Shown here piece after piece: positions 49,112-60,238 of a stretch of 64,000 bases of DNA (within the stretch, counting starts at the first letter, position 1; each line of letters begins with the position of its first letter). The translations under genes were made by a program, and so were the position numbers. The notes beneath the pieces are model-generated. The model saw nothing but the letters and a program-made list of their open reading frames with translations. It ran no database searches and was not told the origin of the DNA. Origin of the DNA: Aquitalea pelogenes (GTDB taxonomy: Bacteria > Pseudomonadota > Gammaproteobacteria > Burkholderiales > Chromobacteriaceae). The stretch covers positions 1 to 64,000 of the forward strand of contig NZ_LNQV01000003.1 in assembly GCF_001515305.1 (NCBI RefSeq), in the 5' to 3' direction.

Positions 49112-51985
49112 TTACTGGCAAGCTTCGCAGTCTGGATTGTCAATGCTGCAGAACTTGGCGTCGGTGGCCGGGGTGTTGTCCACTTCGGCGACCGGGGCGC
49201 TTTGTTCGGCGGCGGCGTTGTAGGCCGGGTTCAGGCCGCTGGCCACTGCGTTGAGTTCGCCACCGCGACCGGTGGATTTCTCGGCGCTGGAGGCTGCCAG
49301 GGTGCGCAGGTAGTAGGTGGTTTTCACGCCACGAATCCACGCCAGCTTGTACAGGTCGTCCAGTTTCTTGCCGGATGCACCAGCCATGTACAGGTTGAGC
49401 GACTGGGCCTGGTCAATCCATTTCTGACGGCGCGATGCCGCTTCCACCAGCCATTTCGGGTCGATTTCGAAGGCGGTGGCGTAAATGGCTTTCAGCTCGG
49501 CCGGAATGCGGTCGATGCGGCCCAGGCTACCGTCGAAGTACTTGAGGTCGGCAACCATCACTTCGTCCCACAGGCCGGCTTTTTTCAGGTCGCGCACCAG
49601 GTATTCGTTGGTGACGGTGAATTCGCCGGACAGGTTGGATTTCACGAACAGGTTCTGGTAGGTCGGCTCGATGCTGGCAGACACGCCAATGATGTTGGCG
49701 ATGGTGGCAGTCGGGGCGATGGCCAGTGTGTTGGAGTTGCGCATGCCGTGTTGCTTGATGCGTTCACGCAGGGCGTTCCAGTCCAGGCGTTCGGTGCGGT
49801 CCATTTCCAGGTAGCCGCCGCGTTCGGCTGCCAGCAGGTTGATGCTGTCTTGCGGCAGCAGGCCGCGGTCCCACAGGCTGCCCTTGTACGACGGGTAGCG
49901 GCCACGTTCTTCGGCCAGTTCGGTGCCTGCCCAGTAGGCGTAGTAGGCCACCATTTCCATGGATTCGTCGGCAAATTCAACCGCTTCCTGCGAGGCGTAC
50001 GGTACGCGCTTCATGTGCAGGCAGTCCTGGAAGCCCATGATGCCCATGCCCACCGGACGGTGCTTCAGGTTGGAGTTGCGTGCCTTCTTCACCGGGTAGA
50101 AGTTGATGTCGATCACGTTGTCCAGCATGCGCAGGGCGATGCGGATGGTGCGTTGCAGCTTCTCGGCGTCCAGCTTGCCGTCGGCACCCATGTGGGCGGC
50201 CAGGTTGACCGAGCCCAGGTTGCACACCGCGATTTCGTCGTCGTTGGTGTTCAGGGTGATTTCGGTGCACAGGTTGGAGCTGTGTACCACGCCCATGTGC
50301 TGCTGCGGGCTGCGGATGTTGCACGGGTCCTTGAAGGTAACCCACGGGTGACCGGTTTCAAACAGCATGGTCAGCATCTTGCGCCACAGGCTGAGGGCCG
50401 GAATGCGCTTGTACACTTTCAGCTCGCCACGTTCGCCCATGGCTTCGTAGTGCTGGTAGCGTTTTTCGAAGGCGGCACCGTACAGGTCGTGCAGGTCCGG
50501 GGTTTCGGACGGGGAGAACAGGCTCCATTCCGCACCTTCCATCACACGCTTCATGAACAGGTCCGGAATCCAGTTGGCGGTGTTCATGTCGTGGGTGCGG
50601 CGGCGGTCGTCACCGGTGTTCTTGCGCAGTTCCAGGAACTCTTCCACGTCGGCGTGCCAGGTTTCCAGGTAGGCACATACCGCGCCCTTGCGCTTGCCAC
50701 CCTGGTTGACGGCCACGGCGGTGTCGTTCACCACTTTCAGGAAGGGAACAATACCTTGCGACTTGCCGTTGGTGCCCTTGATGTGGGAGCCCATGGCGCG
50801 TACCGGGGTCCAGTCGTTACCCAGGCCGCCGGCAAATTTGGACAGCAGGGCGTTTTCCTTCAGGCCTTCGTAAATGCCGTCCAGGTCGTCGGCAATGGTG
50901 GTCAGGTAGCAGCTGGACAGCTGGCTGCGACGGGTGCCGGAGTTGAACAGCGTCGGGGTGGACGACATGAAGTCGAAGCTGGACAGCACGTTGTAGAACT
51001 CGATGGCGCGGGCTTCGCGGTTCACTTCGTTCAGTGCCAGGCCCATGGCCACACGCATGTAGAAGGCCTGCGGCATTTCAATGCGGGTGCCGTCGATGTG
51101 CAGGAAGTAGCGGTCGAACAGGGTTTGCAGGCCCAGGTAGTCGAATTTCAGGTCGCGCTTGGCGTCCAGGGCAGCACCCAGTTTTTTCAGGTCGAACTCG
51201 GCCAGCTTTTCGTCCAGCAGTTCGGCCTGAATGCCTTTCTTGATGAATTGCGGGAAGTAGTCGGCATAGCGCTCGGCCATTTCTTCCTGGCTTACCGATT
51301 CATCCATGATTTCCAGACGGATGCTGTCCAGCAGCAGGCGGGCGGTGACGTAGTCGTAGGCCGGGTCCTGTTCGATCATGGAACGGGCGGCCAGAATGGC
51401 GGACTTGTTCACTTCGTCCAGCGATACGCCGTCGTAGATGTTCTTCAGGGTTTCGGACAGGATGGCATCGATGTCGATACCAGCCAGGCCCTGGGCGGCG
51501 GATTCGATGCCGGCGCGCAGGCGGGCGATGTCCAGCGGCTGCTTGCGGCCATCCTTGCGGATGACGTTGATCTGGATCTGGGTCAGCGCTTCGCCACGGG
51601 CGGCGCGCTCTTGCGAGCGTTGTTCGCGGTACAGCACGTAGGCGCGGGCCACGTCGTGTTCGCCAAAGCGCATCAGGCTCAGTTCCACCTGGTCCTGGAT
51701 GTCTTCGATATGAATGGCACCGCCTTCGGGCTTGCGGCGCATCAGGGCGTTGACCACCAGTTCGGTCAGCTGGGCAACCTTGTCACGAATGCTGGCGGAG
51801 GTGGCGCCTTGATGCCCCATCACGGCCAGGAATGCCTTGGTCATGGCGATGGAGATCTTGACCGGCTCGAATGCCACCACGGCACCATTGCGGCGAATGG
51901 TCTTGTAGTGGCTGAAGTCGGCCTGGGGGGCGGCGGCACGGCCGAGTTCGGCGGCGGTTTGCCCTTCAAAGGTGGTCAGTTGCAT
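49112..51985 (-). CDS. nrdA: Ribonucleotide reductase class Ia, alpha subunit
   Basis: The 957-residue protein (from MQLTTFEG) has an N-terminal ATP-cone, the catalytic barrel with SSCYLTTIADD, NLCTEI and the glycyl-type loop region, and a C-terminal redox pair DNPDCEACQ. It reduces ribonucleotides to deoxyribonucleotides with NrdB. The start at 51985 follows GAGGG. The longer frame start at 52096 is in the leader. Confidence 0.95.
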   Translation of the reverse strand: MQLTTFEGQTAAELGRAAAPQADFSHYKTIRRNGAVVAFEPVKISIAMTKAFLAVMGHQGATSASIRDKVAQLTELVVNALMRRKPEGGAIHIEDIQDQVELSLMRFGEHDVARAYVLYREQRSQERAARGEALTQIQINVIRKDGRKQPLDIARLRAGIESAAQGLAGIDIDAILSETLKNIYDGVSLDEVNKSAILAARSMIEQDPAYDYVTARLLLDSIRLEIMDESVSQEEMAERYADYFPQFIKKGIQAELLDEKLAEFDLKKLGAALDAKRDLKFDYLGLQTLFDRYFLHIDGTRIEMPQAFYMRVAMGLALNEVNREARAIEFYNVLSSFDFMSSTPTLFNSGTRRSQLSSCYLTTIADDLDGIYEGLKENALLSKFAGGLGNDWTPVRAMGSHIKGTNGKSQGIVPFLKVVNDTAVAVNQGGKRKGAVCAYLETWHADVEEFLELRKNTGDDRRRTHDMNTANWIPDLFMKRVMEGAEWSLFSPSETPDLHDLYGAAFEKRYQHYEAMGERGELKVYKRIPALSLWRKMLTMLFETGHPWVTFKDPCNIRSPQQHMGVVHSSNLCTEITLNTNDDEIAVCNLGSVNLAAHMGADGKLDAEKLQRTIRIALRMLDNVIDINFYPVKKARNSNLKHRPVGMGIMGFQDCLHMKRVPYASQEAVEFADESMEMVAYYAYWAGTELAEERGRYPSYKGSLWDRGLLPQDSINLLAAERGGYLEMDRTERLDWNALRERIKQHGMRNSNTLAIAPTATIANIIGVSASIEPTYQNLFVKSNLSGEFTVTNEYLVRDLKKAGLWDEVMVADLKYFDGSLGRIDRIPAELKAIYATAFEIDPKWLVEAASRRQKWIDQAQSLNLYMAGASGKKLDDLYKLAWIRGVKTTYYLRTLAASSAEKSTGRGGELNAVASGLNPAYNAAAEQSAPVAEVDNTPATDAKFCSIDNPDCEACQ

Positions 51986-52090
51986 GGAGCCCTCTTTGGG
52001 TGGTTTGCGTCCTTCGCGCTGCGGCTGCCGGGTAGGCCGGGCAGGGCTGTGGACAAGTCTGTTGAAAAGCTGTGTGTTCGTTGTGAATAA

Positions 52091-52156
52091 ACACAATATG
52101 TATGTTTGTACTGCTAAGTTGGCCCAAATTCTAGTGGTCTGTTACGGTCTGGGCAA
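52091..52156 (-). promoter_or_regulatory. nrdA promoter with NrdR-like box
   Basis: On the minus strand a -35 TTGCCC (52151-52156) and -10 TAGAAT (52128-52133) are spaced by 17 bases. Just downstream, ACACAATATGTATGTT (52091-52106, plus-strand reading) matches the NrdR consensus ACACWATATWTWGTGT at 12 of 16 positions. A one-mismatch DnaA box (TGTGGACAA) lies at 52048. Binding is predicted, not shown. Confidence 0.5.
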
Positions 52157-52411
52157 GTCTTGACAGCGCATCGGAAAATGTGAAATCCGCGCCAGATAAG
52201 GCTTGCAGCGGTATCGGAAATTTTTGGGCGTTAGCTGTCTGCTTTTGCCGTTGGCAAGAAACCCAGTAAAGACAAGCATCTGGGTGCTGCTGCGGATTTA
52301 CCACAAGATATGGTGTCGGCCCTGTGTTGCGGGGGCGCTACGCCTTTGGCATGAAAAATTGATGACGTTTCATCTTTTTCTGCATTGCTTGCCAGCAGGA
52401 CGGCATGAAAA
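52157..52411. other. Non-coding stretch between the nrd promoter and pgeF terminator
   Basis: No gene is supported; together with the nrdA leader it makes the 470-base gap between nrdA and pgeF. Confidence 0.4.
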
Positions 52412-52442
52412 AACGGCAGCCAGCGCGGGGCGGGCTGCCGTT
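52408..52442 (-). terminator. Intrinsic terminator of pgeF
   Basis: On the minus strand ACGGCAGCC-N11-GGCTGCCGT is followed by TTTTT, about 16 bases beyond the pgeF stop. Confidence 0.75.
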
Positions 52443-52458
52443 CGGGGTGAGTCGCAGC

Positions 52459-53215
52459 TCAGTCTTGCGGCTGCAGCCAGATCAGGCTGGCCATGCGGCC
52501 GGTAATCTTGTCGCGGCGATAGGAGAAAAAACGCTCGCGGTCGATGACGGTGCAGAAATCTCCACCGTATACCCGGTCAATACCCAGCGCGGCCAGTCGC
52601 TGGCGTGCCAGCTGGTAGATGTCGGCCAGGTATTTGTCTTCGCCAATGGCGGTGAAGGCGTGCTCGGCTGCCGGGTCCTGCGCCATGAAGGCGGCGCGCA
52701 CTTCGGCACCCACTTCGAAGGCATCCGGGCCGATGGCCGGGCCCAGCCAGGCCATCAGGCTGGAGGGCTTCCACACCGGGTGGCGGCCACGCTGGCTTCC
52801 AGCACGCCATCGCACAGGCCGCGCCAGCCGGCATGGGCTGCCGCCACCACACTGCCGGCGTCATTGCACAGCAATACCGGCAGCAGTCTGCCGTCATCAC
52901 CACGCATACCTTGCCGGGTGTGGTGCTGTAGCTGGCGTCGGCATCCTGCAGGGTGTCGCCCGTTTCGGCGGCATTCACCACGTGGGTGCCGTGTACCTGG
53001 TTCAGCCAGGCCGGTTCGTCCGGCAGGTGGCTGCGCAGCAGTTCGCGGTTGGCGGCCACGGCGTCGGCATCATCCCCGACATGGCTGCCCAGATTGAAGC
53101 TGTTGAACGGCTGCAGGCTGTGGCCACCCTGACGGGTGGTGATGAGGGTGTGCACATTGGCCGGGGCGGGCCAGTCGGCCTTGATCCACTGGCTGGCAGC
53201 GTCAGTCACGGACAT
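52459..53215 (-). CDS. pgeF: Peptidoglycan editing factor / multicopper polyphenol oxidase family (YfiH), two apparent one-base deletions
   Basis: The family motifs are split over three frames. Frame one has ITTRQGGHSLQPFNSFNLG and NQVHGTHVV up to VMTADC. Frame two would read LPVLLCNDAGSVVAAAHAGWRGL, with the catalytic region. Frame three has MAWLGPAIGPDAFEVG to the end at 52459. Restoring one C in TGC-CTG (about 52882) and one C in a CCCC run (about 52790) gives an intact protein of about 250 residues. YfiH removes misplaced L-Ser or related residues from peptidoglycan precursors. The start overlaps the rluD stop by 14 bases. Confidence 0.83.
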
Positions 53216-54305
53216 AAATCACCTCGATGTCGCCATCGTCGTCTTCATCATCCTCGTCGTCCCAGTCTTCTTCGTCGCCTTCTTCACCCAGAACGGCCTG
53301 TTCCAGCCGTTCGCCGCCTTCGCCGCGCAGGGTGTTGAGCAGGTGCATGAAGTCATCCGGGATGGGGGCCTGCCAGCTGCGCTCTTCGCCAGTGGCGGGG
53401 TGAACCAGCGCCAGCTTGTAGGCGTGCAGGGCCTGACGAGCCAGCAGCTTGACCGCGTCGGCCACGTAGTCGTCCATCTTGTGGCGCGGGTTGCCGTATA
53501 CGGCGTCGCCGGCCAGCGGATGGCGGGCTTCACGCATGTGCACGCGAATCTGGTGGGTGCGGCCGGTTTCCAGCTTGCATTCGATATAGGAATGGCTGTC
53601 AAAGCGTTCCAGCACGCGCACATGGGTAATGGCCGGCTTGCCGCCAAACTTCAGCACCGCCATTTTCAGACGGTTGTGCGGGTCGCGGCCAATCTGGGTG
53701 CTGATGGTGCCGTCAAACGGCACCACGCCATCGGCAATGGCGCGGTAAATGCGTTTTACCGTGCGTGCTTGCAGCTGGCGTACCAGTTCGGTTTGTGCGG
53801 GTACGGTCTTGGCTACCACCATCAGGCCACTGGTGTCCTTGTCCAGCCGGTGCACAATACCGGCGCGCGGCACGTGGGCGAGCGCGGGGCAGTGGTGCAG
53901 CAGGCCGTTGAGCAGGGTGCCGGTCCAGTTGCCGCTGGCCGGGTGAACCACCAGGCCAGCCGGTTTGTTCACCACCAGAATGTGTTCATCTTCATAAATA
54001 ATGGGCAAATCCATGGCTTCCGCCTGGTAAGCCATTTCTTCATTTGACTGAACAATGGTAACGTCCAGCTTTTCGCCACCCAGCAGCCTGGTTTTCGGGG
54101 GGACGACTTTGCCGTCCACCAGTACATGGCCATCCTTGATCCATTGGGTCAGGCGGCTGCGGGAGTAATCGGGGAGGAGTTTGGCAAGAGCTGCATCGAG
54201 GCGTTCGCTACCCATGGATAGCGGAACCTCCAGCTGTTGACTTGCAGATACCTCGTTTTCCGAGATATCGCTATAATCCTCCGAGTCATAGTAAGGATCG
54301 GTCAT
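53202..54305 (-). CDS. rluD: 23S rRNA pseudouridine synthase D
   Basis: The 367-residue protein has an S4 RNA-binding domain (LLPDYSRSRLTQWIKDGHVLVDGK) and the pseudouridine synthase core with catalytic Asp in AGIVHRLDKDTSGL and GRTHQIRVHM. It modifies helix 69 of 23S rRNA. It has acidic N- and C-terminal extensions (a run of Asp/Glu at about 340-358). Its ATG (54305-54303) overlaps the bamD ATG (54304-54306) on the other strand by two bases. A shorter start at MGSERLD is possible. Confidence 0.92.
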   Translation of the reverse strand: MTDPYYDSEDYSDISENEVSASQQLEVPLSMGSERLDAALAKLLPDYSRSRLTQWIKDGHVLVDGKVVPPKTRLLGGEKLDVTIVQSNEEMAYQAEAMDLPIIYEDEHILVVNKPAGLVVHPASGNWTGTLLNGLLHHCPALAHVPRAGIVHRLDKDTSGLMVVAKTVPAQTELVRQLQARTVKRIYRAIADGVVPFDGTISTQIGRDPHNRLKMAVLKFGGKPAITHVRVLERFDSHSYIECKLETGRTHQIRVHMREARHPLAGDAVYGNPRHKMDDYVADAVKLLARQALHAYKLALVHPATGEERSWQAPIPDDFMHLLNTLRGEGGERLEQAVLGEEGDEEDWDDEDDEDDDGDIEVIYVRD

Positions 54306-55095
54306 GAAAAGATACGTTGTAGCAGCAATGTTGGTGATGGGGCTTGCCGGTTGTGCAACCACGGAAACCTACGACGAAACGCGCGGCTGGACCGTGGAAA
54401 AGCTCTACTCGGAAGCTCGGGATGAACTGAACAGCGGTAATTATACCCGTGCTGTCAAGCTGTACGAAACGCTGGAAGCGCGCTACCCCTATGGTCGCTA
54501 TGCCCAGCAGGCCGAAATGGACCTGGCCTACACCCATTACAAGGATAACGAACCCGAGCTGGCTGTCGCCGCTGCCGACCGATTCATCAAGCTGCACCCG
54601 GCCCACCCGAATGTGGACTACGTGTACTACCTGAAGGGTTTGGTCTACTACAACGACGATCAGGGCATGCTGTCGAAATGGGCTGGCCAGGACATGAGCG
54701 AGCGCGATCCGAAAGCCGCCCGCGAATCCTTCCTTGCCTTCCGCGAGCTGACCACGCGCTTCCCGAACAGCAAGTATAGTGCGGATGCGCTGGAAAAGAT
54801 GAACCGTCTGGTGGATGCACTGGGTGGTGGCGAAATGCATGTGGCGCGTTACTACATGAAACGCGGCGCTTACCTGGCGGCTGCCAACCGTGCTCAGAAC
54901 GTGGTGAAGGAGTATTCCAACACCAAGTATCCGGAAGAAGCACTGGCGCTGATGTCGGTGGCCTACGACAAGCTGGGCATGACCAAGCTGGGCGACGACG
55001 CCAAGCGCGTGCTGGCGCTGAACTACCCCAACAGCGCCTATCTGACCCAGCCGTGGCAGGTGCAGGAAATGCCGTGGTGGAAGGTGTGGAAGTAA
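54304..55095 (+). CDS. bamD: Outer membrane assembly lipoprotein BamD (ComL)
   Basis: The 263-residue lipoprotein has the lipobox LAGC with Cys17 and tetratricopeptide repeats (ARDELNSGNYTRAVKLYETLEARYPYGRYA). It is an essential member of the BAM complex inserting outer membrane proteins. Divergence from rluD with no intergenic space places its promoter inside rluD. Confidence 0.96.
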   Translation: MKRYVVAAMLVMGLAGCATTETYDETRGWTVEKLYSEARDELNSGNYTRAVKLYETLEARYPYGRYAQQAEMDLAYTHYKDNEPELAVAAADRFIKLHPAHPNVDYVYYLKGLVYYNDDQGMLSKWAGQDMSERDPKAARESFLAFRELTTRFPNSKYSADALEKMNRLVDALGGGEMHVARYYMKRGAYLAAANRAQNVVKEYSNTKYPEEALALMSVAYDKLGMTKLGDDAKRVLALNYPNSAYLTQPWQVQEMPWWKVWK

Positions 55096-55114
55096 TTCAT
55101 GCCTGATGCCGTAT

Positions 55115-55146
55115 GAAAAAAGGCCGCGTTTGCGGCCTTTTTCTTT
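55115..55146. terminator. Bidirectional intrinsic terminator between bamD and glnB
   Basis: AAAAAAGGCCGC-gttt-GCGGCCTTTTT lies between the two convergent genes and has T runs on both strands. Confidence 0.8.
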
Positions 55147-55182
55147 GCCTGCCAGTCGGGTGGGCCGAATGGCGCGGGTTGA

Positions 55183-55545
<363 letters not shown>

Positions 55546-55668
55546 TTATTGTTCCGTAAATGCGCTGTGGACGATTGATAGCCCGACATTCGCCGCAGAA
55601 TGGCCTTAATGTACGGCCTGTTTTGCTGTATTATGACGCGCTTTCCTGATACTTGTCGCGAGTGTTGC

Positions 55669-58600
55669 ATGTCGACCATTCTCAAGCTGCGGGGCGGTGC
55701 TGCCCTGTCCCAGTTTCGTCTTGAAAAACTTCTCGCTGCCGCCCAAGAGGCCGGTTTGCCCGAGATCAGCCTGAAAGCCGAATTCTGGCATTTTGCCGAG
55801 AGCGAAAGCGAACTCTCGACCGAACAGCAAGGCATTCTGGGCAAGCTGCTCAACTACGGCGAGGCGCCTTACGCCGAAGCGCCGCAGGGCGAATTGTTCC
55901 TGGTGACGCCACGACTGGGTACGCTGTCCCCCTGGGCCTCCAAGGCTACCGATATTGCCCGCCATTGCGGGCTGGAACAAGTGCTGCGGATCGAGCGCGG
56001 CACCGCTTACTGGGTAAGCACCGCCGGTGTATCTTTAAGTGAAGAGGCTCGTCAGGTTCTGGCGGGCCTCTTGCACGATCGCATGACCGAAACCGTGCTG
56101 GGCTCGCTGGATGATGCCGACAAGCTGTTCGTCCACATGGACCCGCAGCCGCTGACCAGCGTGGATATCCTGGGTGGTGGCCGTGCGGCACTGGAAGCGG
56201 CCAACCGCTCGCTGGGCCTGGCGCTGTCCGAAGACGAAATCGTCTACCTGGTGGAAAACTTCACCCGCATGGGCCGCAATCCCACCGACGTTGAACTGAT
56301 GATGTTTGCCCAGGCCAACTCGGAACATTGCCGTCACAAGATTTTCAATGCGCAGTTCGTGATCGACGGCGTAGAGCAGGGCAAGTCCTTGTTCCGCATG
56401 ATTCGCGACACGCACGATGCACATCCGGAAGGCACGCTGGTGGCCTACAAGGATAATGCCTCGGTGATTGAAGGCGCGTTCATCGACCGCTTCTATCCGG
56501 CACCGGAAACGGCCGAGTACGGTTTCACCACCGAACCGACCGACATCCTGATGAAGGTGGAAACCCACAACCACCCGACCGCCATTTCCCCGTTTCCGGG
56601 TGCTTCCACCGGCTCCGGTGGTGAAATCCGTGACGAAGCGCCACCGGTCGTGGTTCGCGTCCCAAGGCTGGCCTGACCGGTTTTACCGTGTCGAACCTGA
56701 ACATTCCGGGCTTTGTGCAGCCGTGGGAAGTGTACAGCGACAGCCAGGCCGAATACGGCCGTCCGGGTCGCATTGCTTCCGCCCTGCAAATCATGCTGGA
56801 CGGCCCGATTGGCGGCGCTGCCTTCAATAACGAATTCGGCCGCCCCAACCTGACCGGCTACTTCCGTACCTTTGAAGAAGTTGTCGACGGCGAAATGCGC
56901 GGCTACCACAAGCCCATCATGATTGCCGGTGGCCTTGGCAGCATCCAGCAGCAACAGATCCACAAGAATGAAATTCCGGAAGGTGCCTTGCTGATCCAGC
57001 TGGGTGGCCCCAGCCTGCTGATTGGCCTGGGTGGTGGTGCGGCATCCTCCATGGATACCGGTGCCAACAGCGAAAACCTGGACTTCGACTCGGTACAGCG
57101 CGGCAACCCGGAAATCGAACGCCGCTGTCAGGAAGTGATTGACCGCTGCTGGCAGTACGGTGCCGACAACCCCATCGTGTCCATTCACGACGTGGGTGCC
57201 GGTGGCCTGTCCAATGCCTTCCCGGAACTGGTGAACGACGCCGGCCGCGGTGCCATCTTCCACCTGCGCAAGGTGCATCTGGAAGAAAAGGGCATGACCC
57301 CGATGCAGATCTGGTCCAACGAATCGCAAGAGCGTTACGTGCTGGCCATCCTGCCGCAGGACCTGGACCGCTTCACCGCCATTTGCGAACGCGAGCGCTG
57401 TCCGTTTGCCGTACTGGGCGTGGCTACCGATGATGGCCACCTGCAAGTACGCGACGACCACTTCAACAACAATCCGGTGGACATGCCGCTGGAGGTGCTG
57501 CTGGGCAAGCCGCCGCGCATGACCCGCGACGTGAAGACCGTAGCGCTGGAAACTCGCGTGTTCGACGCTTCGCGCTTCCCGCTGAAGGAAACTGCTTACC
57601 GCGTGTTGCGTAACCCGGCGGTGGCGGACAAGTCCTTCCTGATCACCATCGGCGACCGCTCGGTGGGCGGCATGACCGCGCGTGACCAGATGGTTGGCCC
57701 GTGGCAGGTGCCGGTGGCCGACGTTGCCGTCACCACCATGGGTTTCAACAGCTACCGTGGCGAAGCCATGGCCATGGGCGAGCGCACGCCGACTGCCTTG
57801 TTCAACGCCGCGGCTTCCGGTCGCATGGCCATTGGTGAATCGCTCACCAATATTGCCGCCAGCTTTGTCAGCCACATCGGCAACATCAAGCTGTCCGCCA
57901 ACTGGATGGCTGCTGCCGGTCATCCGGGTGAAGATGCACGCCTGTACGAAACCGTGGAAGCGGTATCGAAACTGAGTCAGGACCTGGGCGTCAGCATTCC
58001 GGTGGGCAAGGACTCGCTGTCGATGAAGACGGTATGGGAAGAAAACGGCGAGAAGAAGTCGGTGACTGCGCCGGTTTCGCTGATTGTCACTGCCTTCTCT
58101 CCGGTGGAAGACGTGCGCAAGACGGTTACCCCGCAGCTGCGCAACGAAAAAGACACCGACATCATCCTGGTGGACCTGGGCTATGGCCGCTGCCGTCTGG
58201 GTGGCTCCATTTATGGTCAGGTATGGAAAGCCATGGAAGGCCGTGCGCCGGACGTGGAAAGCCCGGCCCAGCTGGCTGCCTTCTTCAATACCGTGCAAAC
58301 CCTGCTGCGTGACGACATGCTGCTGGCCTATCACGACCGTGCCGATGGCGGCCTGTTCGCCACGCTGGCGGAAATGATGTTTGCCGGTCACGTCGGCCTG
58401 ACGGTAGACCTGCAAGAGCTGGTGATCGAGCGCAAGAACACCCAGCGCCTGATCGACGACTTTGTACAGCCCACCCCGGAAGCCGCCACACACGGCCGCA
58501 TCATGCGTGTGCTGTTCAACGAGGAACTGGGTGCCGTACTGCAGGTGAAGAAGTCGCACACCTCTGAAGTGATTTCCCGCTTCATGGCTGCCGGCATTGG

Positions 58601-59627
58601 CCGCGAGCTGTTCGTGCTGGGCAAGATCAACAGCAAGGACCGCCTGGTCATCAATCATCACGGCGAAGAGCTGTTCAACGAAAGCCGTGTGGACCTGCAC
58701 AAGGCCTGGAGCGAAACCAGCCATCGCCTGCAACGCATGCGTGACAATCCGGCCTGCGCCGACAGCGAGCACCTGCTGCTGTCCGACACCCAGTCGCAAG
58801 GCCTGTTTGCCAAGCTGTCGTTTGATACCGAAGAAAACCCGGCTGCACCGTTCATCGCCACCGGCGCACGTCCGCGCATGGCCATCCTGCGCGAGCAGGG
58901 TGTGAACGGCCAGCTGGAAATGGCCGCGGCATTCGACCGTGCCGGTTTCCAGGCGGTTGACGTGCACATGAGCGACATCATCAGTGGTCGCGTGTCGCTG
59001 GCCGACTTCAAGGGTCTGGCCGCCTGCGGTGGTTTCAGCTACGGCGACGTGCTGGGTGCCGGCGAAGGCTGGGCCAAGAGCGTGCTGTTCAACCCGCGTG
59101 CCCGCGAGCAGTTTGAAGCCTTCTTCCAGCGTGGCGACACCTTCGCGCTGGGCGTGTGCAATGGCTGCCAGATGATGTCCAATCTGTCCGGCATCATTCC
59201 GGGTGCCCAGCACTGGCCGAAGTTCCAGCGCAATGCGTCCGAGCAGTTCGAAGCCCGCTTCACCATGGTGGAAGTCACCGAATCGCCGTCCATCTTCCTG
59301 GCCGACATGGTAGGTAGCCAGCTGCCGGTAGTGGTCAGCCACGGTGAAGGCCGTGCCGTGTTTGCCCCGGGTGCACAGGACGGCGTGATCACCGCGCTGC
59401 GTTATGTAGACTTCAGCGGCAAGCCGACCGAAACCTACCCGCTGAACCCGAACGGTTCGCCGGCAGGCATTACCGGTGTCACCACCGCCGATGGCCGTTT
59501 CACCATCATGATGCCGCACCCGGAACGTGTGTTCCGTACCGTGCAAAACAGCTGGCATCCGGAAAGCTGGGGCGAGAATGGTGCCTGGTTCCGCATGTTT
59601 GCCTCGGCACGCCGCTGGGTTGGCTAA
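55669..59627 (+). CDS. purL: Phosphoribosylformylglycinamidine synthase, one apparent one-base deletion
   Basis: The large single-chain enzyme of purine synthesis makes FGAM from FGAR, glutamine and ATP. The N-terminal part reads to [13 protein letters not shown] and the rest from [21 protein letters not shown]. One missing G between 56640 and 56641 (GCGGCC read as GCGCC) restores [14 protein letters not shown]. Later motifs are intact: [11 protein letters not shown], the glutamine amidotransferase domain with [15 protein letters not shown], the nucleophile CNGCQMM, and MMPHPERVF. About 1320 residues in all, normal length. Since the gene is needed for growth without purines, sequence error is the likely cause. 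Confidence 0.95.
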
Positions 59628-59672
59628 GCCCTGCTGACAAAGACGGTGGAGGCCTTGTGCCTCTGCAAAACA

Positions 59673-59702
59673 AAACGGAAGCCTGATGGCTTCCGTTTTT
59701 TT
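59673..59702 (+). terminator. Intrinsic terminator of purL
   Basis: AAACGGAAGCC-tgat-GGCTTCCGTTT is followed by TTTT, 45 bases after the stop. Confidence 0.8.
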
Positions 59703-59724
59703 ATGTCTTCAGCAAGCTTAAGAA

Positions 59725-60159
59725 TCAGGATGCCGCTGCATCTGTCAGGTTTTGCGGGCCGAAGGCATGCGGCAGCAACTGGTCCAGCGTGGTGTCAATG
59801 CGGCCCTGACCATCGCAGATGCTGCGCACCAGCATGCGTGGGCCAAATTCGTTCAGCACCTGGCGGCAGGCACCGCAAGGGGAGGTAGGCGTGGCCGTGG
59901 GGGTATAGATGCAGACAGCAATCACCTGTTGCAGACCGTGCAGCACCCTGGCGGAAAACAGGGCGGTGCGTTCCGCGCAATTGCCCAGGCCATAGCTGGC
60001 GTTTTCCACATTGCAGCCGGGGTGGATCAGGCCTTTTTCGTCCAGAATGGCTGCGCCAACGGCAAAGCGGCTGTACGGCACATAGGCCTGACGGGCAGCG
60101 GCGCGGGCGGCAGCTTCCAGTGCGGCCCATTGTTCGGGGCTGGGAATAGCGGTTGCCAT
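59725..60159 (-). CDS. cdd: Cytidine deaminase
   Basis: The 144-residue zinc enzyme has the HPGCNVENASYG and SPCGACRQVLNEF motifs, where the cysteines and the Glu in CNVENA bind zinc and catalyse deamination of cytidine to uridine. The ATG at 60159 has GGAGA six bases upstream; longer starts are unlikely. Confidence 0.93.
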   Translation of the reverse strand: MATAIPSPEQWAALEAAARAAARQAYVPYSRFAVGAAILDEKGLIHPGCNVENASYGLGNCAERTALFSARVLHGLQQVIAVCIYTPTATPTSPCGACRQVLNEFGPRMLVRSICDGQGRIDTTLDQLLPHAFGPQNLTDAAAS

Positions 60160-60238
60160 GGATTCTCCGGATGGGTTCATGCAGGGCGCGTGATCTTGCG
60201 CTGCGCGCCGCACACTGTCAACCGGTACCATGCAGGAA

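Noticed and set aside
49022-52090. 1022-codon open frame on the plus strand
   Set aside because: It is antisense to nrdA, which has full conserved motifs; the product is low complexity.
56493-59558. 1021-codon open frame on the minus strand
   Set aside because: It is antisense to purL and has no ribosome site or recognisable domain.
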